A DNA stretch of 41,767 nucleotides from Corallococcus llansteffanensis (GTDB lineage: Bacteria; Myxococcota; Myxococcia; Myxococcales; Myxococcaceae): contig NZ_RAWB01000013.1 in NCBI RefSeq assembly GCF_003612055.1, positions 1 through 41,767 on the forward strand. Reading direction: 5' to 3'. A model generated the notes under the pieces. It was given only the letters and a program-made list of their open reading frames with translations. It searched no databases and had not been told where the DNA came from. A program made the position numbers and the translations under genes. Of the stretch, positions 21,925 through 30,666 are shown piece by piece (the first letter of the stretch is position 1; the number at the start of each line of letters is the position of its first letter).

Positions 21925-24195
21925 ATGGTCAAGATCACCCGCTCACCCGCCCCGAAGCTCTCACAGGTCTCGAAGGTGGACGTGCCTGTCACGAAGGCGC
22001 CTGCCGTGGCGACGCCTTCGCGCGCCCCCAGCTCCGCCTCGTCGATGGCCGCTCCGGTCGCGGCGGGCACGAAGGCGCCCGCGCAGCAGAAGGTGGAGCA
22101 GCAGGTGGCCGCGCTCGCGGAAGGACCGACCCGACAGGCCTTGTTGCAGATGCTCTCCGGCGCGCTACCAGCCCCTGTCGTCGGCCTCGCGACCCAGGCC
22201 ATCGCCGGGTTCAGCCCCGCGCAGCAGAAGGAGCTGTCGACCCTGCTGTCGAAGGCGGGCGTCAGTGCCAAGGCTTCACCCCGCGCCGACGCGGGCGCCG
22301 AGCGCGCCTTCCTCTTCAAGGCCATCGCCAGCGGCGCGCAAGGGGCGACGCTCAAGCGCCTGGCCGAACAGATTCGCGGGCGTCCGCCCACCAACCAGGC
22401 CTTCTCCTTCAACCCGATGTCCGCGATGGCCTCGAAGCGCGCGGCCCCGGCCAGCCCCGCGGAGGCCGCCGCGGCGAAGCTGAAGGCCGCGATGGATGAC
22501 ATCTGGGGCACCGACGAGGCCGCCGTCCACGCGGCCCTGGAGGGCGTGGACCCCGCCCTGCTGACGCAGGTGGCGGAACGCTACGAGAAGCTGACCAGCA
22601 CCCCGCTGCGCGAAGCGCTCAACCTGGAGCTTGAAGGGCCAGACCTGCAGCGCGCGCTCGCGGCGCTCGGGCGAGCGGTGTCGGCCGCCCCCACCGCGCC
22701 GGTGCAGGCCCCGGTGAAGGCCGCGAAGGCCGCGGCGGTCGCCAGTACGCCGGCCCCCGACATCCAGAAGAACCTCGACGCCCTCCAGGTGTCGTCCCGG
22801 GACGAGGGCGTCATCAAGCGCGGCAACGCCGTGGAGCTCAATGACATCATCCCCATCAACGTCGCGCAGTGGGATCCGCCCAAGGCGCACATCTACGCCC
22901 CGCTGAAGAAGGCGGTGGAGGCGCGCAACAAAGCGCAGGAGGCCCTCGCCAAGGCGACCACCGAGCCCGCGAAGAAGGCAGCGCAGGCGAAGATCGACGC
23001 CGCCGACCAGCAGATCACCTCCCAGGGCGAGAAGCTCAAGGCGTGGATGAAGGAACACCTCGCCACGAACCCGTCGCTCATGAAGGCCAACGAGGCCGTG
23101 AAGCTCGCAGGGGCGCAGGTCGCCGCGCTGGAGAAGAAGCACGCGAAGGCGAAGGTGCCGACGGATGCGAAGGCCGCGGAGACGCTCAAGCAGTCCCAGA
23201 AGGACGAACTGGACGCGGCCAGGGCGAAGCTCACCCAGGCCCAGACCCACCAGCAGACGGTGAAGGACGGCCTGCTCACCCGCATCGCCGGCTACACGCC
23301 CATGGTGGACGTGCAGCAGACCCGCACGGACGTCACGGTGGATGGAACGACCGTGCGCATGCGGGATGGCCGTGAGACGGCGTACACGAACTCGTGGAAG
23401 GCGGTGGATGGCGGCGCCACCTCAGGGGACGCGGCCGCCAACGTCGACACCCAACTGGAGAAGAGTGGCATCAGCGAGGACCGACAGAAGATCCTCGCGT
23501 CCATCTCCGGCCTGGAGGGAACCTTCAGCAAGGTCAACACCTGGGACACCGGCCGGGTGTCGTGGGGCTTCGCCCAGTGGACGCTCGGCAAGAGCGGCAA
23601 CGGCACGCTGGCGGAGTTCATGCGGGACCTGAAGAAGACCGACCCGGCGCAATACGAGAAGAGCTTCGGCAAGTACGGGATCGACATCGACGCCAAGGGC
23701 GTGGTGCTCACCCGCGGGGATGGCACCGTCCTCAGGGGGGTGGATGCCGCCGAGGAGATCCGCACCGACGTGAAGCTGTCGGCGGTCTTCATGGCCGCGG
23801 GCGCTGACCCGGCGATGCAGCAGGCGCAGGTCCGTTTCGCCAGCGCGGGGAAGATCTCCGGCGCCCGCAACCGCTCGGTGTCGGTGGTGGGCAAGGACGC
23901 CGAGGGTCAACCCGTGAAGGCGAAGCTCCAGCTCAAGGACGTCATCACCAGCGAGTATGCCAACGCCATCCTGAGCGACCTGGAGGTCAACGCGGGCTCG
24001 GGTGGAAGGGTCGCCGAAGCCGCGCTCAAGAAGTACGTGAAGGACAAGGGCGTCGACCCCGCCAAGGTGGAGGAGTGGGGCCCGGACGCCCAGAAGGTCG
24101 TCCTCGCCGCGCTCGAGCATGCCTCGCGTTCGGAGCGGCTGACGCACCATGGGAAGGCGGGCTTCAGCAAGGAGCCGGACACGTTCGTTGACTGA
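21925..24195 (+). CDS. annexin-repeat protein with coiled coil and putative muralytic domain
   Basis: Protein of 756 aa, no signal peptide. Residues 1-55 are Ala/Pro/Ser/Lys-rich. Residues 185-250 form one annexin-like repeat (KAAMDDIWGTDEAAVHAALE ... LEGPDLQRALAAL; GTDE at 195-198). Residues 320-450 are Ala/Lys/Glu-rich helices, probably coiled coil. Residues 510-600 hold ISGLEGTFSKVNTWDTG and VSWGFAQWT, a Glu-plus-aromatic pattern like chitosanase/lysozyme-type glycan hydrolases (candidate Glu531, Asp541). The layout suggests a peptidoglycan-active protein delivered by an unrecognised route. TAGGCT (21909-21914) before the ATG and no SD suggest a near-leaderless transcript. Convergent with the LysM gene. 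Confidence 0.8.
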   Translation: MVKITRSPAPKLSQVSKVDVPVTKAPAVATPSRAPSSASSMAAPVAAGTKAPAQQKVEQQVAALAEGPTRQALLQMLSGALPAPVVGLATQAIAGFSPAQQKELSTLLSKAGVSAKASPRADAGAERAFLFKAIASGAQGATLKRLAEQIRGRPPTNQAFSFNPMSAMASKRAAPASPAEAAAAKLKAAMDDIWGTDEAAVHAALEGVDPALLTQVAERYEKLTSTPLREALNLELEGPDLQRALAALGRAVSAAPTAPVQAPVKAAKAAAVASTPAPDIQKNLDALQVSSRDEGVIKRGNAVELNDIIPINVAQWDPPKAHIYAPLKKAVEARNKAQEALAKATTEPAKKAAQAKIDAADQQITSQGEKLKAWMKEHLATNPSLMKANEAVKLAGAQVAALEKKHAKAKVPTDAKAAETLKQSQKDELDAARAKLTQAQTHQQTVKDGLLTRIAGYTPMVDVQQTRTDVTVDGTTVRMRDGRETAYTNSWKAVDGGATSGDAAANVDTQLEKSGISEDRQKILASISGLEGTFSKVNTWDTGRVSWGFAQWTLGKSGNGTLAEFMRDLKKTDPAQYEKSFGKYGIDIDAKGVVLTRGDGTVLRGVDAAEEIRTDVKLSAVFMAAGADPAMQQAQVRFASAGKISGARNRSVSVVGKDAEGQPVKAKLQLKDVITSEYANAILSDLEVNAGSGGRVAEAALKKYVKDKGVDPAKVEEWGPDAQKVVLAALEHASRSERLTHHGKAGFSKEPDTFVD

Positions 24196-24226
24196 AGGCG
24201 GGACGTCCGGCGGGCGGACATGACAT

Positions 24227-24253
24227 CGCCCCCGGTCGACAGCCCCGGAGGCG
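24227..24253. terminator. hairpin between convergent genes
   Basis: CGCCCCCGG and CCGGAGGCG pair over nine positions with one mismatch around a nine-base loop. It is between the convergent annexin-repeat gene and LysM gene. The nearest T-run (TTTTTT at 24270) is 16 bases away, so it is not a classical intrinsic terminator. Confidence 0.3.
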
Positions 24254-24290
24254 ACGGTGATGCCGGTGTGCTTTTTTCGTGCGGCGGGAG

Positions 24291-24941
24291 CTACACCGTC
24301 GGCATGAAGACCTTGAATCCGGTGCGGCCACCGGCGCCGAGCGTGTTGCGCTCGATGAAGTCGCTCACGGACGAGCGGCCGTCGCCGGTGGTGATGGCGG
24401 TGTGGCCGTAGATGCTGCCCGCGCGCGTGGAGGTCTTCTCCCAGGTGAGGACGAGGCCCGGGACCTTCAGCGCCTCCGCGAGCGACATGTTGACCTGCTT
24501 GAACTTGTCGCGCGGCAGGTTGTTGTCGATCTGGTTGCCATTGCCCCAGACCTTGACGCCGAAGGCGTTCTGGATGGCCCGGCTCACACCCGTGGCGCAC
24601 AGGCCCTGGCTGTTGTACCCGCCGATGCTCATCGCCGCCGCACGGCCCGCCTCCGCGAGCTTGCGCATCGCGGGCGTCGCGCTGCCCGGCCCGGCGCCAC
24701 CGCTGCCCTGGACCTGGCCGCCGCCCTTCGTGCCACCCGTGCCGCCGGAGCCCTTCGAACCGCCGCTGCCCTTGGACGGCTCGAAGCTGTCGCCCTTGCC
24801 GGGGACGCGCAGGGTCTTGCCCGCGAAGATGAGGTTCGGGTTGGAGATGTTGTTGGTGCGGGCCAGCGCGGAGACGCTGGTCTTGAAGCGAGCGGCGAGG
24901 GCCGAAAGCGTGTCGCCCTTCTGGATGCGGTAGTTGGACAT
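24291..24941 (-). CDS. LysM domain protein with Cys/His amidase-like domain
   Basis: Protein of 216 aa. Residues 3-47 are a LysM peptidoglycan-binding domain ([20 protein letters not shown] ... GKTLRVPG). A Gly/Ser/Lys-rich linker spans 50-90. Residues 95-216 have [16 protein letters not shown] (Cys115) and IYGHTAIT (His180), the pattern of NlpC/P60 or CHAP amidases that cut peptide cross-links. No signal peptide is present, so release must be by lysis, a secretion machine or a phage-tail-like device. AAGGAG precedes the ATG at good spacing. Convergent with another probable wall-active protein, which suggests both belong to an interbacterial-attack or wall-remodelling set. Confidence 0.85.
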   Translation of the reverse strand: MSNYRIQKGDTLSALAARFKTSVSALARTNNISNPNLIFAGKTLRVPGKGDSFEPSKGSGGSKGSGGTGGTKGGGQVQGSGGAGPGSATPAMRKLAEAGRAAAMSIGGYNSQGLCATGVSRAIQNAFGVKVWGNGNQIDNNLPRDKFKQVNMSLAEALKVPGLVLTWEKTSTRAGSIYGHTAITTGDGRSSVSDFIERNTLGAGGRTGFKVFMPTV

Positions 24942-25046
24942 GAAATCTCCTTGAGCGATTGTCGGGACCTCACTCGCGGAGTTGCGCTGATTTCCCAGGT
25001 TCTTGGAGTTTCCCTGGTTGGATCCACCATTGCTTGAAAATTTCCG

Positions 25047-27032
25047 TCACGGTGAGGTTACGCGCACGTCGTCGTAGGTGGCGGCGCCGGTCGCGTAGAA
25101 GCCGACCTTGCCCGCCGTGAGGGCCGTGTCCGTGCCCTGCACGCGAAGCACGCCGTCCACGAAGCCCTCGATGGACGTGCCGTGAACGGCGAGGGTCAGC
25201 GTGTAGAACGCGGACGTGCTCGCGGCGAACGGCACGGACTGGAGGGTCTGGGTGGTGCCGGAGACCTTCTTGTTCAGCACCAGGTTCCCGTTGTGGAGGA
25301 TGAGGAAGTAGAAGTTGTTCCCATCCACGTACCGGGCGACGAGGCCGTTGCGGACGCTCGTGGAGCCGGTCTTCACCCGGGCCGAAAAGGTGTAGTCGCT
25401 CCACGCGGGCTGGCCAGCCGTGACGATGTACGTCGCCGACGCGGTGGACTGCTGCCGGGCCGCCTTCGTCCCATCCGTGACGATGGCCCAGCTCCCGTTG
25501 CCGCTGGCGTTCGTCCAGCCACCCGCCGGGAAGCTCGCGTAGGACTCGAAGCCGTCGGTCAGCAGCGTCGAGCCGGTGCCCGGCGGCGTCGTCACGCTCA
25601 CCGTGTTGCTCACGGGAGAGACGTTGCCGGCCGCGTCGGAGGCCCGCACGGTGTAGCTGTACGTCGTGGACGGGCTCAGGCCGGTGTCGCTGCACGTCCG
25701 CACCGCCACCATGCACACGGGCGCGCCGCCGCGGGTCACCGCGTACGACGTCACCCCGACGTTGTCCGTGCTCGCGCTCCAGGCCAGGTCCACCCCGCTG
25801 CTGGACGTCGCGGTCGCGGTCAGCCCCGTGGGCGCCGTGGGCGGGGTCGTGTCCTGGCCCGTCCCCGCGCAGGCCGTGGTCGGAGTGCCCACCGAGCTTC
25901 CGGTCACCGCCGGTGCCGTGGTGTCGAAGGTGTTGCCGCAGAAGGTCGCCTGCGGCGCGCTGTTGTCATTGCGGATGAACGCGCCCGTCGCCTCGCGGAA
26001 GGTGTTGTTCGTGGCCGAGTTGCCGCCCTTGTCGTAGGCGCCGGAGTCGGACTTGAGCTTGAGCGCGTAGCTGCGGCTGCCGCTGATGACGTTGGCGTCC
26101 AGCACGTTGTGGTGGCCCCGCAGCTCGATGAGGCTGCCAAGGAACTCCAGCGGCTCGTCGTTGTAGCGGCAGTCGTTCCTCGCGAACGTGTTGTCGTGCG
26201 CGTTCTCCTTCACGTTGAGGCACTCGGAGCCGAACGTGTGGATCGTGTTGTCGTGGACGTGGTTGAACGCGCTGGTGTCATTGGCATACATAGGCTGATC
26301 AGTGGACTTGGGGCTGGTGCCAACGTAGACGCCCTCTCCGTTGTGGTACTTGTAGCCGTCCACGTCGTCGCCCTTGCCGTACATCCCGCACCACTGGATG
26401 ACCGAATTGGCGATTTCATTGTGGTGCGCGTTGCTGCGCATGCGGATGCACTCGCCCCCCGCGCCGTTGAGGAACATGTCGCGGATCACCACGCCCGTGA
26501 TGTCGCGCGACGTCTCCGCCGAGCCGATGTAGATGAGCCGCCCGTCGGCGATGAGCGACTGGTTGGCGTCCTTGAAGCTCCGCACGCCTGACAGGGCCGT
26601 GGGGTGCGTCGTGTTGACGAGCTTCTCCTGCCCATCAACCGTGAACCCCTCCAGCACGTAGTAGCTGTGGTCGATGTTGAAGATGCGCCCCGTGCCGAAC
26701 AGCACCGCCTTGTAGCGCCCCGAGCGCGCCTTGCCGGTCTCCGGCCCGTGGAGGGTGATGGGCGCGGTCGTGGTGCCCGCCCGCTTCGTCACCGGCCGCT
26801 CGCGGTAGATGCCGGGTGCAATCTGGATCGTCGTGCCCGCGGTCGCCTTGTCCAGGGCCGCCTGGAGCGTCTTCAGCGGGGCCGTGGACGACGTGCCGGC
26901 ATTGGCGTCGGAGCCGCTCGGGCTGACGTACAGCGACGCGGCACCCGCGGTCAGCGGCAGGAGCGTCAACAGGGCCAGGAGCCGCCAAAGGTCGCGGCTC
27001 GGACGGAAGGGGAGGAGCGAGGAGGGGTTCAC
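25047..27032 (-). CDS. secreted parallel beta-helix protein with FN3 and C-terminal jelly-roll
   Basis: Protein of 661 aa. A signal peptide (LLALLTLLPLTAGAAS) leads into YVSPSGSDANAGTSSTAPLK, the start of the DUF1565/pectate-lyase-like right-handed beta-helix, which runs to about residue 400 with many His/Asn turns. A fibronectin type III domain follows (PPTAPTGLTATATSSSGVDL ... SNTVSV), then a LamG/3-keto-disaccharide-hydrolase-like jelly roll (TLLTDGFESY ... VRVTSP). It probably binds or cuts a polysaccharide outside the cell; catalytic residues were not assigned. The frame is open to 27125, but GTG 27032 has AGGAA before it and starts the signal peptide. Confidence 0.85.
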   Translation of the reverse strand: MNPSSLLPFRPSRDLWRLLALLTLLPLTAGAASLYVSPSGSDANAGTSSTAPLKTLQAALDKATAGTTIQIAPGIYRERPVTKRAGTTTAPITLHGPETGKARSGRYKAVLFGTGRIFNIDHSYYVLEGFTVDGQEKLVNTTHPTALSGVRSFKDANQSLIADGRLIYIGSAETSRDITGVVIRDMFLNGAGGECIRMRSNAHHNEIANSVIQWCGMYGKGDDVDGYKYHNGEGVYVGTSPKSTDQPMYANDTSAFNHVHDNTIHTFGSECLNVKENAHDNTFARNDCRYNDEPLEFLGSLIELRGHHNVLDANVISGSRSYALKLKSDSGAYDKGGNSATNNTFREATGAFIRNDNSAPQATFCGNTFDTTAPAVTGSSVGTPTTACAGTGQDTTPPTAPTGLTATATSSSGVDLAWSASTDNVGVTSYAVTRGGAPVCMVAVRTCSDTGLSPSTTYSYTVRASDAAGNVSPVSNTVSVTTPPGTGSTLLTDGFESYASFPAGGWTNASGNGSWAIVTDGTKAARQQSTASATYIVTAGQPAWSDYTFSARVKTGSTSVRNGLVARYVDGNNFYFLILHNGNLVLNKKVSGTTQTLQSVPFAASTSAFYTLTLAVHGTSIEGFVDGVLRVQGTDTALTAGKVGFYATGAATYDDVRVTSP

Positions 27033-27112
27033 GAATGTTCCTGAAGTGAGTGATTCCCGGGCTTTACCACTTTTCAAGCCATGTCCATGAGTCCTCGCTG
27101 ACGCACTGCGTA

Positions 27113-27141
27113 TTGTGGGCGTCACTCCATGAGCCTAGACA
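27113..27141 (+). promoter_or_regulatory. candidate promoter of the RoxA-like gene
   Basis: TTGTGG, 17 bp, TAGACA reads as a sigma-70-type promoter with ideal spacing. The start site would be near 27148, giving a leader of about 38 bases before the GGAGG and ATG at 27186. Confidence 0.35.
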
Positions 27142-27185
27142 ATGCGCTGTTGTCAAAGTGCCAATAAGCAATGGAGGCCGCGCGA

Positions 27186-29207
27186 ATGAGACTGCGATGG
27201 AGCCGTGAGTGGGCATTACCGGGTTGCCTTGTCCTCACCCTGATGGCATCCCGGGCGGACGCGGACCCCCTGCCGCTGCTGGAGTCGACGACGCTGCGTT
27301 CGCCGTTCGCGGCGGCGTGCAACGGGAAGCCGGACTCGACGCCGTTGCCGGTGGATCCGCGCACCCTGGTCGTGCCGGGCGTCAACAAGCCGGGGGCCGC
27401 GGTGCAGTTCAACGCCTACTGGTTGGACCTGCACAACCCTCCAGCGCCGTTCGTCTCGACGCTGCCGCCCAATCCCCAGACGTGCGGCGAGTTCCGCGCG
27501 AGCGTCAACCGGGGGCGCACGAACATCGAGACCCGCGCCTACTTCCAGCCGTTCAGCACCGCGCTCGCCTACTACAACATCTACACACTCTGGGGTTACC
27601 TCATCCGCCCCTCGGACTTCGACGAGCAGGTCATCAAGCGCTACGGGCTCGCGAAGGCGCCGTTCCGCAATCCCTACCCACTGCCGTGGGAGAACCCCAA
27701 CCTCACCCAGGGCGGCAGCGGCCAGCTTCCCCTCGGGCTCGTGCAGGAGCGGGACGCGAACGGGCGTTTTACGGGCAACATCGCCTCCAGCTGCTCGGGC
27801 TGCCACGACTCGCGGCTCGGGACCGAACAGGAGGCAGGCTTCGTGTGGGGCCGCTCTGGCGACGCGATTGACGCGGGGCTCATCCAATCCGACATGTTCC
27901 GCTCGACGGGCGTCGGGACCGTGCTGGAGATCATCCCCGTCCCCTGGAGCGTGGGCCGTGGCTCCAGTGACGCCATCGGCATCGTCGACCTGCTGCCCGC
28001 GCTCTTCGACATGGACTCGCTCGGCCTGGCTCCCAGCCTGCTCGAATACTTCCCGACCCATGCGGGAGGCATGTCCCGCGCGCCCAACTGGTGGCAGCGC
28101 GCCTTCAAGACGCGGCAGTTCTGGGACGGGGCCCTCTCCTCGGACAACGTCCGCTCGGAGATGGCCTTCGGGGTCGCGAACCTGACCCGCTCGCCCGCGG
28201 AGCGCCGGGCGCTGTCCAACGAGTTCGAGGACAACGACAACTTCTTCACCTCGCTCTCGCCCCCGGCCTACCCCAAGACCGTCAACACCACGCTCGCCGA
28301 GCAGGGCGCGATCCTCTTCCACGAGCGCGACCTCTGGGCGAACGGCGCCAACGCCAACATCCCCAAGGCCCCGGGCAATGGCTCCTGCGCGAGCTGCCAC
28401 GGCGTCTACTCGCCGCGCCACGCGGCGAACCCGGCCTTCCTGCCCGACCCTCGCCTCAAGGGCGTCTCTGGCGTCATCACCCCCATCGAGACCATCCGGA
28501 CCGACCCGGCGCGCAAGGGCCTGATGGCGGATGAGCGCAAGCGCAGGGCCTGGAACACGTCCTTCCTCGCCTACAACGACGAGCACCCCGACCACGGCCC
28601 CTTCTACGACGGCATCGTCATGAGCGCGCTGCGCCGCGTGCCGCGTGCCGCCTATGACAACGGCACCGGCCCCGTGTACTCGCCCGTGGGGCCGAACGTG
28701 TGGAACGAGCCGTTTGGCTACATCGCGCCGCCGCTCTACGGGGCGTGGGCCTCCGCCCCGTACTTCCACAACGGCAGCGTGCCCACCCTCTGGGACGTGC
28801 TGAAGCCGTCGGACCGGCCCGCGGTGTGGAAGCGCAAGCAGACCGCCCCCAACGCGCTGGGCACCAACGCGGGCTACGACATGAGCTACTCGGCGTACGA
28901 CTTCGCGAAGCTTGGCTGGAGCGTGACGCCGCTGGCCTGCGCCAACAAGCCCGCCAATGATCCGTTCATCCCCTGCACCCAGGACATGGCGACGCCCGAC
29001 GTCCTCTTCGCGAACATCGCGAACCTGGTGGCCAACTACAACTCACTCGCCTACCAGTCGCCGCCGCCCATCACCCAGAAGCAGATCCGTTCGCGGATGA
29101 TCTTCAATTCGTACCTCTACGGAATGGGCAACGGCGGACATGACTTCACCCAGTCGCTCACGGACAACGAGCGCTGGGCGGTCATCGAGTACGTGAAGAC
29201 GCTTTAA
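27186..29207 (+). CDS. RoxA/RoxB-like rubber oxygenase (diheme cytochrome c)
   Basis: Protein of 673 aa, the same size class as RoxA (678 aa). A signal peptide (WALPGCLVLTLMASRADA) sends it to the periplasm or outside. Two c-type haem sites are present: CSGCH (203-207) and CASCH (401-405), about 200 residues apart as in RoxA. The MauG-like motif PYFHNGSVPTLWDVL (525-539) is also that of rubber oxygenases. RoxA and RoxB cut poly(cis-1,4-isoprene) with O2 into oligo-isoprenoids carrying aldehyde and ketone ends; myxobacterial RoxA enzymes are known. ATG 27186 has GGAGG eight bases upstream; an ATG at 27171 lacks one. Another diheme oxidase function remains possible. It converges on the beta-oxidation operon. 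Confidence 0.75.
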   Translation: MRLRWSREWALPGCLVLTLMASRADADPLPLLESTTLRSPFAAACNGKPDSTPLPVDPRTLVVPGVNKPGAAVQFNAYWLDLHNPPAPFVSTLPPNPQTCGEFRASVNRGRTNIETRAYFQPFSTALAYYNIYTLWGYLIRPSDFDEQVIKRYGLAKAPFRNPYPLPWENPNLTQGGSGQLPLGLVQERDANGRFTGNIASSCSGCHDSRLGTEQEAGFVWGRSGDAIDAGLIQSDMFRSTGVGTVLEIIPVPWSVGRGSSDAIGIVDLLPALFDMDSLGLAPSLLEYFPTHAGGMSRAPNWWQRAFKTRQFWDGALSSDNVRSEMAFGVANLTRSPAERRALSNEFEDNDNFFTSLSPPAYPKTVNTTLAEQGAILFHERDLWANGANANIPKAPGNGSCASCHGVYSPRHAANPAFLPDPRLKGVSGVITPIETIRTDPARKGLMADERKRRAWNTSFLAYNDEHPDHGPFYDGIVMSALRRVPRAAYDNGTGPVYSPVGPNVWNEPFGYIAPPLYGAWASAPYFHNGSVPTLWDVLKPSDRPAVWKRKQTAPNALGTNAGYDMSYSAYDFAKLGWSVTPLACANKPANDPFIPCTQDMATPDVLFANIANLVANYNSLAYQSPPPITQKQIRSRMIFNSYLYGMGNGGHDFTQSLTDNERWAVIEYVKTL

Positions 29208-29223
29208 GCCCTGACGGAGGGAG

Positions 29224-29255
29224 GCGGGTGGCGCCAGGAGCCCGGCGCCACCTGC
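29224..29255. terminator. bidirectional hairpin between RoxA-like and aldehyde dehydrogenase genes
   Basis: GGTGGCGCC and GGCGCCACC form a perfect 9-bp stem with an 8-nt loop, extendable to 12 pairs with one G-U. It fills most of the 53-bp gap between two convergent stop codons. No T-tract follows, so it may stall rather than terminate. Confidence 0.5.
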
Positions 29256-29260
29256 ACCTG

Positions 29261-30640
29261 TCACAGGAAGCGTTTGAGGAGGCCGAGCTTTCCGACGTAG
29301 GGCGGGTAGCGCAGCTTCATGTCGAGCGCGAACGGCCGCTTCACCACGCTCTTCTTGTGGCTGAAGGCGTCGAAGCTCGACTGTCCGTGGTAGCCGCCCG
29401 TGCCCGAGTCGCCCACGCCGCCGAAGGGGAGCCCCTCCGCGGCGAAGTGGACGCACACGTCGTTGGTCACGGCGCCACCGCTGGAGGTCTCGGCGAGGAC
29501 GCGGTCGTTCACCGCGGCGTCCCGCGCGAAGCTGTAGAGAGCGAGCGGCTTCGGCCGGGAGCGCACGAAGCGGATGGCGTCGTCAATGCTCGGGCAGTCC
29601 ACGAGCGGCAGCAGGGGGCCGAAGATCTCCTCCTGCATCAGCGGGCTCGACAGCGGCGCATCCGTGATGACGGTGGGCGCGAAGTAGCGGCTGGCCGCGT
29701 CGCGCTCGCCGCCGAAGGCGACCTGCCCGTCGGCCGCGAGCGCGGAGACGCGCTCGAAGTGGCGGGCATTGACGATGCGGCCGTAGTCGCTGCTCTCGCG
29801 CGCGTTCGGGCCGTAGAAGCTCCGGACGGCCTTCTGCACCAGGTCCGTGAAGCGGCCCTTGAGCTCCGGGGGGATGAGCACGTAGTCCGGCGCGATGCAG
29901 GTCTGCCCGGCGTTGACGAACTTGCCCCAGGCGATTCTCCGCGCGGTGACTTCCAGGTCCGCGCTCCGGTCGACGATGCAGGGGCTCTTGCCCCCCAGCT
30001 CGAGGACGGTGGGGGTGAGGTGACGGGCCGCGGCCTCCGCCACGACCCGGCCCACGCTGGTGCCTCCGGTGAAGAAGATGAGGTCCCAGCGCTCCTCCAG
30101 GAGCCGGCGGCTCTCGTCCGCGGCCCCCTCGACGACGGCGACGACCTCCGGGGGGAAGGCCTCGCCCAGCATCCGCGCGAGCACGCGCGACGTCTCCGGC
30201 GCGTGCTCACTGGGCTTCAACACGGCCGTGCAGCCCGCGGCGAGCGCCCCGATGAGCGGTGCGATGGACAGCTGATAGGGATAGTTCCACGGCGCGATGA
30301 TGAGCGTCACGCCCAGCGGGTCCGCGTACTGGTACGCCCGCGCCGGTTGGATGACGAGCGGCGCGGAGCCCCGTCGTGGCTGCATCCACGCCTTCACGTG
30401 CTTGAGCGCGTTCTTGATCTCGCCGTAGATGCTGCCGACCTCGGTGAGGTAGGCCTCCTCCGGGCTCTTGGAGAGGTCCGACTTGAGGGCGGCGAGGATG
30501 TCCGCCTCATGTTTGCGCGCCGCCCGCTCGAGCGCCTGCAACTGCTCCCGCCTCCATTCGAGCGGGAGCGTGACGCGGGTTTCGAAGAAGGCGCGCTGCC
30601 TTGCCACGAGCGATAGCGCATCGAGCGGTGTTCGGACCAT
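29261..30640 (-). CDS. aldehyde dehydrogenase (NAD(P)+)
   Basis: Protein of 459 aa, the shorter class that includes fatty aldehyde dehydrogenases (ALDH3/coniferyl-aldehyde type). Motifs: APWNYPY (116-122), FTGGTSVG for cofactor binding, LELGGKSP with the general-base Glu214, and NAGQTCIAPDY with the nucleophile Cys248. It turns an aldehyde into a carboxylic acid. As the last gene of the beta-oxidation operon (26 bp after the FadJ gene) it could feed acids to the operon's acyl-CoA ligase. ATG 30640 has GGAAGGGGAAG before it. The C-terminal YPPYVGKLGLLKRFL is typical of ALDH3 members and may give membrane association. Confidence 0.92.
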   Translation of the reverse strand: MVRTPLDALSLVARQRAFFETRVTLPLEWRREQLQALERAARKHEADILAALKSDLSKSPEEAYLTEVGSIYGEIKNALKHVKAWMQPRRGSAPLVIQPARAYQYADPLGVTLIIAPWNYPYQLSIAPLIGALAAGCTAVLKPSEHAPETSRVLARMLGEAFPPEVVAVVEGAADESRRLLEERWDLIFFTGGTSVGRVVAEAAARHLTPTVLELGGKSPCIVDRSADLEVTARRIAWGKFVNAGQTCIAPDYVLIPPELKGRFTDLVQKAVRSFYGPNARESSDYGRIVNARHFERVSALAADGQVAFGGERDAASRYFAPTVITDAPLSSPLMQEEIFGPLLPLVDCPSIDDAIRFVRSRPKPLALYSFARDAAVNDRVLAETSSGGAVTNDVCVHFAAEGLPFGGVGDSGTGGYHGQSSFDAFSHKKSVVKRPFALDMKLRYPPYVGKLGLLKRFL

Positions 30641-30666
30641 GTGACTTCCCCTTCCGAGGGAGGTGG

